DNA of 32,776 nucleotides, taken from positions 1-32,776 of the forward strand of contig NZ_CALDGS010000072.1 of the NCBI RefSeq assembly GCF_937941905.1. The letters run 5' to 3'. Positions within the stretch are counted from its first letter, which is position 1, and each line of letters begins with the position of its first letter. Positions 1 through 7,364 of this stretch are shown here, piece after piece. Both the position numbers and the translations under genes were made by a program. Under the pieces are notes generated by a model. It worked only from the letters and a program-made list of their open reading frames with translations. It did no database searches and was not told the origin of the DNA. This DNA comes from an uncultured Mycolicibacterium sp. GTDB taxonomy: Bacteria > Actinomycetota > Actinomycetes > Mycobacteriales > Mycobacteriaceae.

Positions 1-468
1 GGTCAGGTCGCGGCGGTGGTGCAGCCGCGCCAGCGACTGCGGGACGATCAGCACCCCCATCCCGGCGGCGACGAGTTCGATTGCCGCTCCGGTGGTTTCG
101 GGACGGTATTCGAGCGGGACGCCCGGCGCGCCGGACCAGCCGACGACGTCGTCGAGCGGGATCAGCGTGGGTTCGTCGTCGAGGTCGGCGGCGCCGACCT
201 CGTCCGCGGCGGTGACGACGTGGTCGGTGGGCACCACGACGACGGTCGTCTCCTCGTAGAGCGGGATGACCGCGAGCCCGGTGGTGTCGGCGGGCAGGCG
301 CAGCAGGGCCAGGTCGACGACGCCGGCGCGCACCGCGTCCGCGGCGTCGGCCGCCGCGAGGGAGTGCAGGTGCAGGGGCACGTCGGGGTGGCGCTGCGCC
401 CAGATCCGCGCCCACTTGGCCGGCGTCGCACCTGGCATGTAGCCGAGCGTGAGGGACTGCGGGGTCAC
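1..468 (-). CDS. LysR-type substrate-binding domain protein, lacks HTH (partial)
   Basis: The minus strand reads open from a GTG at 468 to the left edge (156 residues visible; the C-terminus lies outside). The product opens with TPQSLTLGYMPGATPAKWA, the usual first beta strand of the LysR effector-binding fold. It continues with alternating hydrophobic strands (VVDLALLRLP, TTVVVVPTD) and a late GMGVLIVPQSLARL segment typical of this domain. LysR regulators normally carry about 90 residues of winged helix first. Here there is no room for it, because the divergent gene starts 29 bp away. A GAGG sequence lies just before the GTG. It is therefore a stand-alone ligand-binding domain, perhaps acting through a partner protein; that role is inference. 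The annotated ORF in another frame over 162-431 is a shadow. Confidence 0.8.
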   Translation of the reverse strand, partial: MTPQSLTLGYMPGATPAKWARIWAQRHPDVPLHLHSLAAADAADAVRAGVVDLALLRLPADTTGLAVIPLYEETTVVVVPTDHVVTAADEVGAADLDDEPTLIPLDDVVGWSGAPGVPLEYRPETTGAAIELVAAGMGVLIVPQSLARLHHRRDLT

Positions 469-496
469 CGCCTCAGGCTACCGATACGCTGGTCCC
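469..496 (+). promoter_or_regulatory. Short divergent promoter, likely leaderless start of the DUF5997 gene
   Basis: Only 28 bp separate the two divergent starts. TACGCT at 485-490 fits the mycobacterial -10 pattern TAnnnT and ends 6 bp before the ATG at 497, so transcription would begin at or next to the start codon. No Shine-Dalgarno precedes the ATG. Leaderless mRNAs are common in mycobacteria; the assignment here is inference. Confidence 0.45.
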
Positions 497-868
497 ATGA
501 GCAGGGCGAACACGCAGTCCATGAAACCCGCCACCGCGGCCAAGAAGCTGGACGTGTACCTGCCCGCGACACCGGCGGAGTTCCAGGCCAATCCGATCAC
601 CCGCGACGAACTGGCCGCGCTGCAGGCCGACCCGCCGCAGTGGCTGCAGGACCTGCGCAAGAACGGCCCGCACCCGAAGAATCTGGTGGCCGCCAAGCTG
701 GGCGTCTCAATCGCCGCACTGGCCCGCAACGGGGTCGGCACCGCGCTCACCACCGCCGAGATCAACCGGATCATCGCCGACAATCCCGAGTGGCTGGCCG
801 CCGAGCGCGAGCGCTATCGGCAGATGCTGCGGGACCGCCGGGCCCGGCGGGCCGACACCGACGGCTGA
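497..868 (+). CDS. DUF5997 family protein
   Basis: A 123-residue protein, recognised from memory as the actinobacterial DUF5997 family by its opening MKPATAAKKLDVYLPATPAEF and the segment PPQWLQDLRKNGPHPKN. It is rich in charged helical sequence. The segment VAAKLGVSIAALARNGV, followed by LTTAEINRIIADNPEWL, could form a small helix-turn-helix-like unit, but that is only an impression. No signal peptide or membrane segment is seen. The ATG at 497 is chosen because of the -10 element just before it; an internal ATG at 521 is the alternative. It is transcribed away from the LysR-type effector-domain gene. I recall these two genes being paired elsewhere in actinobacteria, which suggests a functional link. 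Function unknown. Confidence 0.8.
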   Translation: MSRANTQSMKPATAAKKLDVYLPATPAEFQANPITRDELAALQADPPQWLQDLRKNGPHPKNLVAAKLGVSIAALARNGVGTALTTAEINRIIADNPEWLAAERERYRQMLRDRRARRADTDG

Positions 869-915
869 TCGCACCGGAGTGTCTGCGACGCCGAAACCCG
901 ACCGGCCCACAAGGA

Positions 916-1591
916 TCAGCTCCGGCGGCGCTGATACTGCCAGATCGCGTGGTCGAGGTCCCTCGGGTCCATCTTGAGTTCGGCGGCGGCCGCCGTCACG
1001 ATTTCCAACGCGAATCCCGGGGTGACCTGATTGCGATTCAGTCCGAGCGAATCGGCGACGAACCTGCAGATCATCCGATCCGGTTTGACCCCGGGGATTC
1101 CGGCGAGCATCTGCAGATAATGCCAGGTGATACCCCTGCGCTGCCCCTTCACCGCACACCAGGCGGCCTGCAGCCGCGCAAACCGTTCCTCGTCCTTCAC
1201 CGCCTCGCGGAGATCATGCGTCGTTTCGATTCCCTCGGCGGATACGGCCCGAGCGGCATCGCGGATCGCCTCCGCTTTGAGCACCCCGTTTCGACTGGAG
1301 GTGCGATTGCGATTCCCGATACGGTCCGCCCAGCCTTCGGGGCCACCCAACTCGTCGAACGTCACCAGCAATTCGCTGATTCCGTCCGTGTTGGGATCAG
1401 CGCCCTGCGCTTTGCGGTAGGCCCGGTATCGGGCGACAACATTCTTGACGCTGCCATAGGTGACGCCGGTGGATTGCACGCTGTCGATCACGCACAGGGC
1501 GAGGCTTCGGTAGGGATCCGGCGCTTTGTCCCCCCCGAAACGGCTCGCACTTCGAAACAAACGTCTGCATTTGCTCAGCCGTGTACAACAC
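916..1591 (-). CDS. Hypothetical protein, HhH-glycosylase-like, probable frameshift
   Basis: Two minus-strand frames together make one plausible protein. The first part, from GTG 1591, reads VLYTAEQMQTFVSKCEPFRG. The second part continues DKAPDPYRSLALCVIDSV and runs to the TGA at 916. The frames meet at seven G (plus-strand C at 1530-1536); removing one G joins them cleanly, giving about 225 residues. The C-terminal segment GITWHYLQMLAGIPGVKPDR, followed by MICRFV, resembles the helix-hairpin-helix and catalytic Asp region of HhH-GPD DNA glycosylases, but this is a weak structural analogy. Family members I recall keep both parts in one frame. The gene lies beyond the nrdE terminator and so is a separate unit. 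It could be a real pseudogene, a phase-variable gene or a base-calling error. No good ribosome site precedes GTG 1591. Confidence 0.6.
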
Positions 1592-1659
1592 GGTCGATAG
1601 CTTCGCACGGAGCACCGACAACCCGCGCCGCGAATAATTCGTTTCTCCCGTGAAAAGAA

Positions 1660-1688
1660 TGCGGGCCGGGGAAAAACCCCGGCCCGCA
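1660..1688 (-). terminator. Rho-independent terminator of nrdHIE
   Basis: A perfect 12-bp GC-rich stem (GCGGGCCGGGG with its complement, closed by a T-A pair) flanks an AAAAA loop at 1672-1676. Read on the minus strand it lies 19 bp past the nrdE stop and is followed by ATTCTTTT. It separates the nrd operon from the downstream frameshifted gene. Confidence 0.85.
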
Positions 1689-1707
1689 CTCGTGGGTAAT
1701 CCCGTCG

Positions 1708-3882
1708 CTACAGCATGCAGGACACGCAGCCCTCGACCTCGGTGCCCTCGAGCGCCATCTGGCGCAGCCGCACGTAGTAGAGCGTCTTGATGCCCTTGCG
1801 CCACGCGTAGATCTGCGCCTTGTTCAGGTCGCGCGTGGTGGCGGTGTCCTTGAAGAACAGCGTCAGGCTCAGCCCCTGGTCCACGTGCTGGGTGGCCGCG
1901 GCGTAGGTGTCGATGATCTTCTCGTAGCCGATCTCGTAGGCGTCCTCGAAGTACTCGAGGTTGTCGTTGGTCATGTAGGGCGCCGGGTAGTAGACCCGGC
2001 CGATCTTGCCCTCCTTGCGGATCTCGATCTTGGACGCGATCGGGTGGATCGAGCTCGTCGAGTGGTTGATGTAGGAGATCGACCCGGTCGGCGGCACCGC
2101 CTGCAGGTAGGCGTTGTAGATGCCGTGCCGCTGCACGCTCTCTTTGAGCCGGCGCCAGTCGTCCTGGGTGGGGATGTGAATGTTGGCCTTGGCGAACAGC
2201 TCCCGGACCTTGTGGGTCTTGGGCTCCCACACCTGGTCGATGTACTTGTCGAAGAACTCGCCGGTGGCGTACTTCGACTTCTCGAAGCCCACGAACCGCT
2301 TGCCACGCTCGATGGCGATCTTGTTCGATGCCCGGATCGCGTGGTAGCAGACCGTGTAGAAGTACATGTTCGTGAAGTCGATGGCCTCCTCGGACCCGTA
2401 GTGGATCCGCTCCCGGCCGAGATACCCGTGCAGGTTCATCTGGCCGAGGCCGATCGAGTGCGACTCGTCGTTGCCGCGCACGATCGACGGCACCGAGTCG
2501 ATGCGGGTCTGGTCGCTGACCGAGGTCAGCGCCCGGATCGCCACCTCGACGGTCTGGCCGAAGTCCGGCGAGTCCATCGCCTTGGCGATGTTGAGCGAGC
2601 CCAGGTTGCAGGAGATGTCCTTGCCGACGACCTTGTAGGACAGGTCCTCGTTGAACTCCGACGGCGTGGAGACCTGCAGGATCTCCGAGCACAGGTTCGA
2701 GTGGGTGACCTTGCCCTCGATCGGGTTGGCCCGGTTCACCGTGTCCTCGAACATGATGTACGGGTAGCCGGACTCGAACTGGATCTCGGCGATGGTCTGG
2801 AAGAACTCCCGCGCGTTGATCTTCGACTTGCGGATCCGCGGGTCGTCGACCATCTCGTAGTACTTCTCGGTGACCGAGATGTCGGCGAACGGCTTGCCGT
2901 ACACGCGCTCGACGTCGTACGGCGAGAACAGGTACATGTCCTCGTTGCGCTTGGCCAGCTCGAAGGTGATGTCCGGGATCACCACGCCCAGCGACAGCGT
3001 CTTGATCCGGATCTTCTCGTCGGCGTTCTCGCGCTTGGTGTCGAGGAACCGGTAGATGTCCGGGTGGTGGGCGTGCAGGTACACCGCACCCGCGCCCTGC
3101 CGGGCGCCGAGCTGGTTGGCGTAGGAGAACGAGTCCTCGAGCAGCTTCATGATCGGGATGACGCCCGAGCTCTGGTTCTCGATGTTCTTGATCGGCGCGC
3201 CGAGCTCGCGGATGTTGCTCAGCAGCAGCGCCACCCCGCCGCCGCGCTTGGACAGCTGCAGCGCGGAGTTGATGGCCCGGCCGATCGACTCCATGTTGTC
3301 CTCGATGCGCAGCAGAAAGCAGCTGACCGGCTCGCCGCGCTGCTTCTTGCCGGCGTTGAGGAAGGTCGGGGTGGCCGGCTGGAAGCGGCCGTCGATGATC
3401 TCGTCGACGAGCTTCTCGGCCAGGTCGGTGTCGCCCTGTGCCAGGGTGAGCGCGACCATCACCACCCGGTCCTCGAACCGCTCGAGGTAGCGCTTCCCGT
3501 CGAAGGTCTTGAGCGTGTAGGAGGTGTAGTACTTGAACGCGCCCAGGAAGGTCGGGAAGCGGAACTTCTTCGCGTAGGCCCGGTCCAGCAGGCTCTTGAC
3601 GAACTCGCGGCTGTACTGGTCGAGCACCTCGCGCTCGTAGTAGCCGTTGTCGACGAGGTAGTCGAGCTTCTCGTCGTAGTTGTGGAAGAAGACCGTGTTC
3701 TGGTTGACGTGCTGCAGGAAGAACTGCCGCGCCGCCTCGCGGTCCTTGTCGAACTGAATCCTGCCGTCGGCGTCGTACAGGTTCAGCATCGCGTTGAGCG
3801 CGTGGTAGTCGGTCTGCACCGACGGCGTCTGCGCCCCGCCGGACGCGGTTACAGGCTCTGAAGCTGTGACGGTTGGTGGCAC
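1708..3882 (-). CDS. nrdE: Class Ib ribonucleoside-diphosphate reductase, alpha subunit
   Basis: Catalytic subunit that reduces ribonucleoside diphosphates to deoxyribonucleotides, working with the NrdF radical subunit and NrdH as reductant. The 724-residue product has every class Ib landmark: Cys188 (PVSCF) and Cys425 (ISCNLGS) as the redox pair, N396-x-C398-x-E400 (NLCSE) as the radical site, paired tyrosines in TLYYVR near the C-terminus, and the terminal CVSCML that receives electrons. There is no N-terminal ATP cone, as expected for NrdE. The GTG at 3882 is chosen because GGAAGGA lies 9 nt before it. A TTG at 3900 is in frame but lacks such a site, and a start at the downstream Met of MLNLYDADG would give 693 residues. 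The start overlaps the nrdI end by 34 bp, suggesting coupled translation. nrdF is not in this window. Confidence 0.97.
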   Translation of the reverse strand: MPPTVTASEPVTASGGAQTPSVQTDYHALNAMLNLYDADGRIQFDKDREAARQFFLQHVNQNTVFFHNYDEKLDYLVDNGYYEREVLDQYSREFVKSLLDRAYAKKFRFPTFLGAFKYYTSYTLKTFDGKRYLERFEDRVVMVALTLAQGDTDLAEKLVDEIIDGRFQPATPTFLNAGKKQRGEPVSCFLLRIEDNMESIGRAINSALQLSKRGGGVALLLSNIRELGAPIKNIENQSSGVIPIMKLLEDSFSYANQLGARQGAGAVYLHAHHPDIYRFLDTKRENADEKIRIKTLSLGVVIPDITFELAKRNEDMYLFSPYDVERVYGKPFADISVTEKYYEMVDDPRIRKSKINAREFFQTIAEIQFESGYPYIMFEDTVNRANPIEGKVTHSNLCSEILQVSTPSEFNEDLSYKVVGKDISCNLGSLNIAKAMDSPDFGQTVEVAIRALTSVSDQTRIDSVPSIVRGNDESHSIGLGQMNLHGYLGRERIHYGSEEAIDFTNMYFYTVCYHAIRASNKIAIERGKRFVGFEKSKYATGEFFDKYIDQVWEPKTHKVRELFAKANIHIPTQDDWRRLKESVQRHGIYNAYLQAVPPTGSISYINHSTSSIHPIASKIEIRKEGKIGRVYYPAPYMTNDNLEYFEDAYEIGYEKIIDTYAAATQHVDQGLSLTLFFKDTATTRDLNKAQIYAWRKGIKTLYYVRLRQMALEGTEVEGCVSCML

Positions 3883-4298
3883 GTCTGCTGGTCCTTCCAA
3901 AACTCAGCCAGTCCGGCACGGACGGCCTCGACGTCTTCCGGGGTGCCCATCAGCTCGAACCGATAGAGGAAGGGCACGTTGCACTTGCGGGACACGACCT
4001 TGCCGGCATAGCCGAACTCGGCCCCGAAATTGCTGTTGCCCGCGGCGATGACACCGCGGATCAGCGACCGGTTGTGTTCATCGTTGAGGAAGGCGATGAC
4101 CTGCTTGGGGACATAGCCTCCGGTGTTGATGTCGGGAGTGGCCCGGCCGCCGCCGTAGGTCGGCACGATGAGCACGTACGGCTCGTCGACCCGGATGCGG
4201 CCGTGCAGCGGGATGCGGATCGCCGGCAGGCCCAGCTTCTCGACGAACCGGTGCGTGTTCTCCGAGACGCTCGAGAAGTAGACCACCAGACCGCTCAC
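3849..4298 (-). CDS. nrdI: NrdI flavodoxin-like protein
   Basis: Small flavodoxin-like FMN protein (149 residues) that supplies the oxidant for assembling the dimanganese-tyrosyl cofactor of NrdF in class Ib systems. The N-terminal phosphate-binding loop SSVSENTHRF (about residues 9-18) and the VPTYGGG loop (about 46-52), followed by the GNSNFG segment, are characteristic. Length matches the family. The GTG start at 4298 is preceded by AAAGGGG on the minus strand. It is the second gene of nrdHIE; its 3' end overlaps nrdE, while a 54-bp gap separates it from nrdH. The last residues (about KDQQTCHQPSQLQSL) lie inside the nrdE overlap and are not expected to be conserved. Confidence 0.96.
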   Translation of the reverse strand: MSGLVVYFSSVSENTHRFVEKLGLPAIRIPLHGRIRVDEPYVLIVPTYGGGRATPDINTGGYVPKQVIAFLNDEHNRSLIRGVIAAGNSNFGAEFGYAGKVVSRKCNVPFLYRFELMGTPEDVEAVRAGLAEFWKDQQTCHQPSQLQSL

Positions 4299-4352
4299 CG
4301 CTTACCCCTTTCGCTCCCCCATCGGTTCCCCCTCCGCCGGAAGGGGCCCTGG

Positions 4353-4598
4353 TCAGGCCGTCGCCGAGGCGACCTGCTGCGCCAGCGCCTTGATCCGGTC
4401 CGGGCGGAAGCCCGACCAGTGCTCGTCACCGGCCACCACGACCGGGGCCTGCAGGTAACCGAGCGCCATGACGTAGTCCCGCGCGTCGGTGTCGACCGAG
4501 ATGTCGACCTTCTCGTAGGCGATGCCCGCCTTGTCGAGGGCCTTGAAGGTCGCGTTGCACTGCACGCAGGCGGGCTTGGTGTACACGGTGACGGTCAT
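4353..4598 (-). CDS. nrdH: NrdH glutaredoxin-like redoxin
   Basis: An 81-residue thioredoxin-fold protein that passes electrons from thioredoxin reductase to NrdE. The redox motif is C11-VQ-C14 in TKPACVQC. The WSGFRPDRI segment near the C-terminus is the NrdH signature, together with the cis-proline region QAPVV. The ATG at 4598 is preferred over the in-frame GTG at 4604, because GAGGAG lies 8 nt before the ATG but only 2 nt before the GTG. It is first in the operon and is read from a promoter region with candidate NrdR boxes about 190 bp upstream, which implies a long 5' leader. Confidence 0.97.
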   Translation of the reverse strand: MTVTVYTKPACVQCNATFKALDKAGIAYEKVDISVDTDARDYVMALGYLQAPVVVAGDEHWSGFRPDRIKALAQQVASATA

Positions 4599-4788
4599 CG
4601 ACACGGCTCCTCAGGCTCCTTGCGACGTACGGACTGGCAACTGGTCACGCTTGCGTTGTTCACGGAGGCCGGACGCCCCCTCGGCCACTCGACGCCGGCC
4701 GTCCCGGGAACCCCGCCCCGGGAGCTGTCGCCCCCGTGACGGACCGGTTCCGGGCGGCCGGGACATCTGGTGGCCCGCTGTGCTCAAG

Positions 4789-4836
4789 ACACTACACCTA
4801 GTGGCTGCCGTTGCACAGGCATACAAGATGTTCTAA
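4789..4836 (-). promoter_or_regulatory. Candidate NrdR box pair upstream of nrdHIE
   Basis: ACACTACACCTAGTGG at 4789-4804 fits the 16-bp NrdR box (acaCwAtATwTwGtgt) at 12 of 16 positions. ATACAAGATGTTCTAA at 4821-4836 fits at about 10 of 16. The two starts are 32 bp apart, close to three helical turns, which is the usual NrdR arrangement. NrdR represses nrd operons when (d)ATP is ample. The first box is convincing; the second is degenerate and rests mainly on spacing. Confidence 0.65.
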
Positions 4837-5030
4837 ACCACATTCTTGAAATTCCCAGGTCGTAAGCCGCTGTCAAATGGCGCCGTCGGCGTGTCGCGCT
4901 CCCCCGGGCGTGTCGCGCCGGCGGCCGGTGACCGATGTCTACCACCGGGGTCCGACAGATTTCGCCACACGCCCCCGCGGGCGCCCGCCAGCAAACTCGT
5001 TCGCCGGTATCGACACCGCCCCGGAATGCG

Positions 5031-5066
5031 ACGATGCGCGGCGACCGAGTGGTCGCCGCGCATCGT
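5031..5066 (-). terminator. Hairpin terminator after the FMN reductase gene
   Basis: A perfect 16-bp stem (5031-5046 with 5051-5066) with loop GAGT lies 18 bp past the minus-strand stop at 5085. No T run follows, as is frequent for mycobacterial intrinsic terminator candidates. Confidence 0.65.
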
Positions 5067-5084
5067 GCTCAGGACTTCGAAGGG

Positions 5085-5627
5085 TCAGCCCACCTCGGCA
5101 GCGAGCTTCTCCAGGATCTCCCGCAGCTTCGCCACCACCTCGGCGAGGTCCCGCGGATGCTTGCCGTCGAGCTCCTTGGACGGCAGCGACAGCTTCAGGT
5201 CCTCGAGCACCCGGGCGCCGGCGATGCCGAAGGACTTGCGGGTGTCGTCGTGGGCCCAGACCCCGCCGTAGCGGCCCAGCGCGGTCCCGACCACCGCCAG
5301 CGGCTTGTCCTTGAGCGCCCCGTTGCCGTACGGCCGCGACACCCAGTCGATGGCGTTCTTGAGCACACCCGGGATCGTGCCGTTGTACTCCGGGGTGACC
5401 ACCAGGGCCGCGTCGGCCTCGGCGGCCGCCGCGCGCAACGCGGCCACCGGCTCGGCCACCGGATCGGTGTCGATGTCCTCGTTGTAGAAGGGCAGTTCAC
5501 CGAGCCGGTCGAAGAAGTTCAACCGGACACCCGCGGGGGCGGCCTCGACCGCCGCCTCGACCAGCTGCCGGTTGATCGACTCCTTGCGCAGACTGCCCAA
5601 CAGCACCAGTACGTTCACTTCCGACAT
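5085..5627 (-). CDS. NADPH-dependent FMN reductase family protein
   Basis: A 180-residue flavodoxin-fold reductase, similar from memory to Rv3054c. The phosphate-binding loop GSLRKESINRQL (about residues 11-22) and the TPEYNGTIPGVLKNAIDW signature (about 78-95) mark the NADPH-dependent FMN reductase/ChrR-like family, which binds FMN and reduces quinones, azo dyes or flavin. RPYG and the GRYGGV segment contribute to the flavin site. The ATG at 5627 has GAGAGGAGAG upstream. It diverges from a TetR gene across 87 bp that hold an inverted repeat, so it may be a target of that regulator. The physiological substrate is unknown. Confidence 0.88.
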   Translation of the reverse strand: MSEVNVLVLLGSLRKESINRQLVEAAVEAAPAGVRLNFFDRLGELPFYNEDIDTDPVAEPVAALRAAAAEADAALVVTPEYNGTIPGVLKNAIDWVSRPYGNGALKDKPLAVVGTALGRYGGVWAHDDTRKSFGIAGARVLEDLKLSLPSKELDGKHPRDLAEVVAKLREILEKLAAEVG

Positions 5628-5670
5628 CCGGGCTCTCTCCTCTCGGCGACGTCACTATGCCACGGTCAAC

Positions 5671-5707
5671 CGGACCACGGTCCGTTTTATTTCACGCTGA
5701 CTAAAAT
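5671..5707. promoter_or_regulatory. Candidate TetR operator and leaderless promoter
   Basis: CGGACC-AC-GGTCCG at 5671-5684 is an inverted repeat. CCACGGTC also occurs twice, at 5660-5667 and 5675-5682. TAAAAT at 5702-5707 is an excellent -10 hexamer placed 7 bp before the ATG at 5715, implying a leaderless TetR mRNA. The repeat sits near the -35 position, suitable for autorepression. Binding is inference. Confidence 0.5.
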
Positions 5708-5714
5708 GGGGTGG

Positions 5715-6320
5715 ATGAGGCCCACCGACCGGCTCGGCACCGTGCCGGTGGTGTCCGATGCCGACGGGGTTCCCGACCGCCGCGACGCCGCCCGCAACCG
5801 CGCCCGGCTGCTGGAGGCCGCCCGCCGCCTGGTCGCCGAGCGCGGCCCCGACGCGGTGAGCATGGACGATATCGCGGCCGCCGCGGGCGTCGGCAAGGGC
5901 ACCCTGTTCCGCCGCTTCGGCAGCCGGGCCGGCCTGATGCTGGTGCTGCTCGACGAGGACGAGAAGGCCTTCCAGGAGCGCTTCCTGTTCGGTCCGCCGC
6001 CGCTGGGCCCGGGCGCCCCGCCGCTGGATCGGCTGCTGGCCTACGGCCGGGAACGGCTGCAGTTCGTGCACGACCACCACGCCCTGCTGTCCGAGACCGT
6101 CCACCTGCTGCGCGACGGCCCCGCCACGCTGCACCACACCCATGTGCGGGCGCTGCTGGCCGCCGCCGGCACCAGCGGGGACCTCGACGCGCAGGCCGCC
6201 GCCCTGCTGGCGCTGCTCGACCCCGACTACGTCGCACACCAGGTCGGCCGGCGCGGCCGCAGCCTGGCGGTGCTCGCCGCGGCCTGGGCCGACGTCGCGC
6301 GCAAGCTCTGCGGGCGGTAG
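5715..6320 (+). CDS. TetR family regulator (Rv3055-like)
   Basis: A 201-residue one-component regulator. The N-terminal helix-turn-helix is clear: RNRARLLEAARRLVAERG, then VSMDDIAAAAGVGKGTLFRR (recognition helix about residues 50-66). The alpha-helical C-terminal part (DRLLAYGRERLQFV and LLSETVHLLR) would bind an unknown ligand. The ATG at 5715 is chosen because a TAAAAT -10 places transcription start on it; an in-frame ATG at 5706 overlaps that -10. The dinB2 start lies 3 nt after this gene's stop, so the two are likely coupled and co-transcribed. That would place a DNA polymerase under a TetR unit rather than visibly under LexA; no SOS box was seen in this upstream region. It diverges from the FMN reductase. 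Confidence 0.9.
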   Translation: MRPTDRLGTVPVVSDADGVPDRRDAARNRARLLEAARRLVAERGPDAVSMDDIAAAAGVGKGTLFRRFGSRAGLMLVLLDEDEKAFQERFLFGPPPLGPGAPPLDRLLAYGRERLQFVHDHHALLSETVHLLRDGPATLHHTHVRALLAAAGTSGDLDAQAAALLALLDPDYVAHQVGRRGRSLAVLAAAWADVARKLCGR

Positions 6321-6323
6321 CCG

Positions 6324-7364
6324 GTGGGCCACTGGGTGCTGCACGTCGACCTGGACCAGTTCCAGGCCGCCGTCGAGGTGCGGCGCCGCCCGGAATTGGC
6401 CGGTCGGCCGGTGATCGTCGGCGGCAACGGCGACCCCACCGAGCCCCGGAAGGTGGTCACCTGTGCCTCCTACCCGGCGCGGGCGTTCGGCGTGCGCGCC
6501 GGCATGCCGCTGCGCACCGCGGCCCGCAGGTGCCCCGAGGGGGTTTTCCTGCCGCTGGACACCGCCGCCTACGAGGCCGCCTCCGCCGAGGTGATGACGC
6601 TGCTGCGCGACCTCGGCCACCCGGTCGAGGCGTGGGGCTGGGACGAGGCCTACCTGGGCGCCGACGTCGACGACCCGGTGCGGCTGGCCGAGCGGATCCG
6701 CCACCTCGTCGCCGCCGGCACCGGGCTGTCGTGCTCGGTCGGCATCAGCGACAACAAGCAGCGGGCCAAGGTGGCCACCGGATTCGGCAAGCCCGGCGGG
6801 ATGTTCGTGCTCACCGACGCCAACTGGATGGCGGTGATGGGCGACCGCGGTGTCGATGCGCTCTGGGGTGTGGGGCCGAAGACGGCCGCCCGGCTGGCCG
6901 GGATGGGCATCGCCACCGTCGCCGACCTGGCCGGCACCGACGCCACCGTCCTCACCGCGGCGTTCGGCCCCACCACCGGGCTGTGGCTGCTGTTGCTGGC
7001 CAAGGGCGGCGGCGACAGCACCGTCAGCGCCGAGCCCTGGGTGCCGCGGTCGCGCAGCCACGTCGTCACCTTCCCCCGTGACCTCGAGGACCCTGCCGAG
7101 ATGCGTTCGGCACTGGTCGATCTCACCGCCCGCACGCTGGCCGACGTGGTCGCCGAGGGCCGTGTCCCGGCGCGGGTGGCCGTCACGGTGCGCACCCGGT
7201 CGTTTCACACCCGGACCAGGATCCGCAAGCTGCCCGAGCCGACCGCCGACGTCGCGACGATCACCGCGACCGCCTTGGCGCTGTTCGGCGAGTTCGACGT
7301 CGACCGGCCGGTGCGACTGCTCGGGGTGCGGCTGGAGCTCCGCCCGCCGCCCGGCGGGTACTAG
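6324..7364 (+). CDS. dinB2: Y-family DNA polymerase IV, DinB2 type
   Basis: Translesion polymerase of 346 residues, the length I recall for M. tuberculosis Rv3056. Metal-binding residues are present: D9 in HVDLDQF, and D107/E108 in WGWDEAYLGAD. Other family segments are PTEPRKVVTCASY, GISDNKQRAKVATG, the helix-hairpin-helix LWGVGPKTAARLAGMGI, and the little-finger segment VPRSRSHVVTFPRDL. A C-terminal beta-clamp-binding motif is not obvious. The GTG at 6324 follows the TetR stop by 3 nt. Residue 14, the steric-gate position that excludes ribonucleotides, is Gln (codon CAG); most Y-family enzymes have Phe or Tyr, and M. smegmatis DinB2 has Leu. The stop overlaps that of the convergent SDR gene within CTAG. 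Confidence 0.95.
   Translation: MGHWVLHVDLDQFQAAVEVRRRPELAGRPVIVGGNGDPTEPRKVVTCASYPARAFGVRAGMPLRTAARRCPEGVFLPLDTAAYEAASAEVMTLLRDLGHPVEAWGWDEAYLGADVDDPVRLAERIRHLVAAGTGLSCSVGISDNKQRAKVATGFGKPGGMFVLTDANWMAVMGDRGVDALWGVGPKTAARLAGMGIATVADLAGTDATVLTAAFGPTTGLWLLLLAKGGGDSTVSAEPWVPRSRSHVVTFPRDLEDPAEMRSALVDLTARTLADVVAEGRVPARVAVTVRTRSFHTRTRIRKLPEPTADVATITATALALFGEFDVDRPVRLLGVRLELRPPPGGY

Larger units (their letters stand above)
4599..5084. other. Intergenic region upstream of nrdH
   Basis: This 486-bp stretch lies between nrdH and the FMN reductase stop. It contains the candidate NrdR boxes at 4789-4836, an AT-richer patch at 4820-4860 that could hold the nrdH promoter, and a hairpin at 5031-5066. The open frames here (for example plus 4522-4836 and minus 4611-4826) have no recognisable protein character and are read as chance frames in GC-rich DNA. 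Confidence 0.6.

Noticed and set aside
1885..3861. A 658-codon open frame on the plus strand opposite nrdE
   Set aside because: It is antisense to a fully recognisable nrdE and has low-complexity V/L/D/R composition typical of frames opposite GC-rich genes.
4522..4836. Open frames in the nrdH upstream region as genes
   Set aside because: They have no recognisable domains, and they overlap nrdH or the NrdR boxes.
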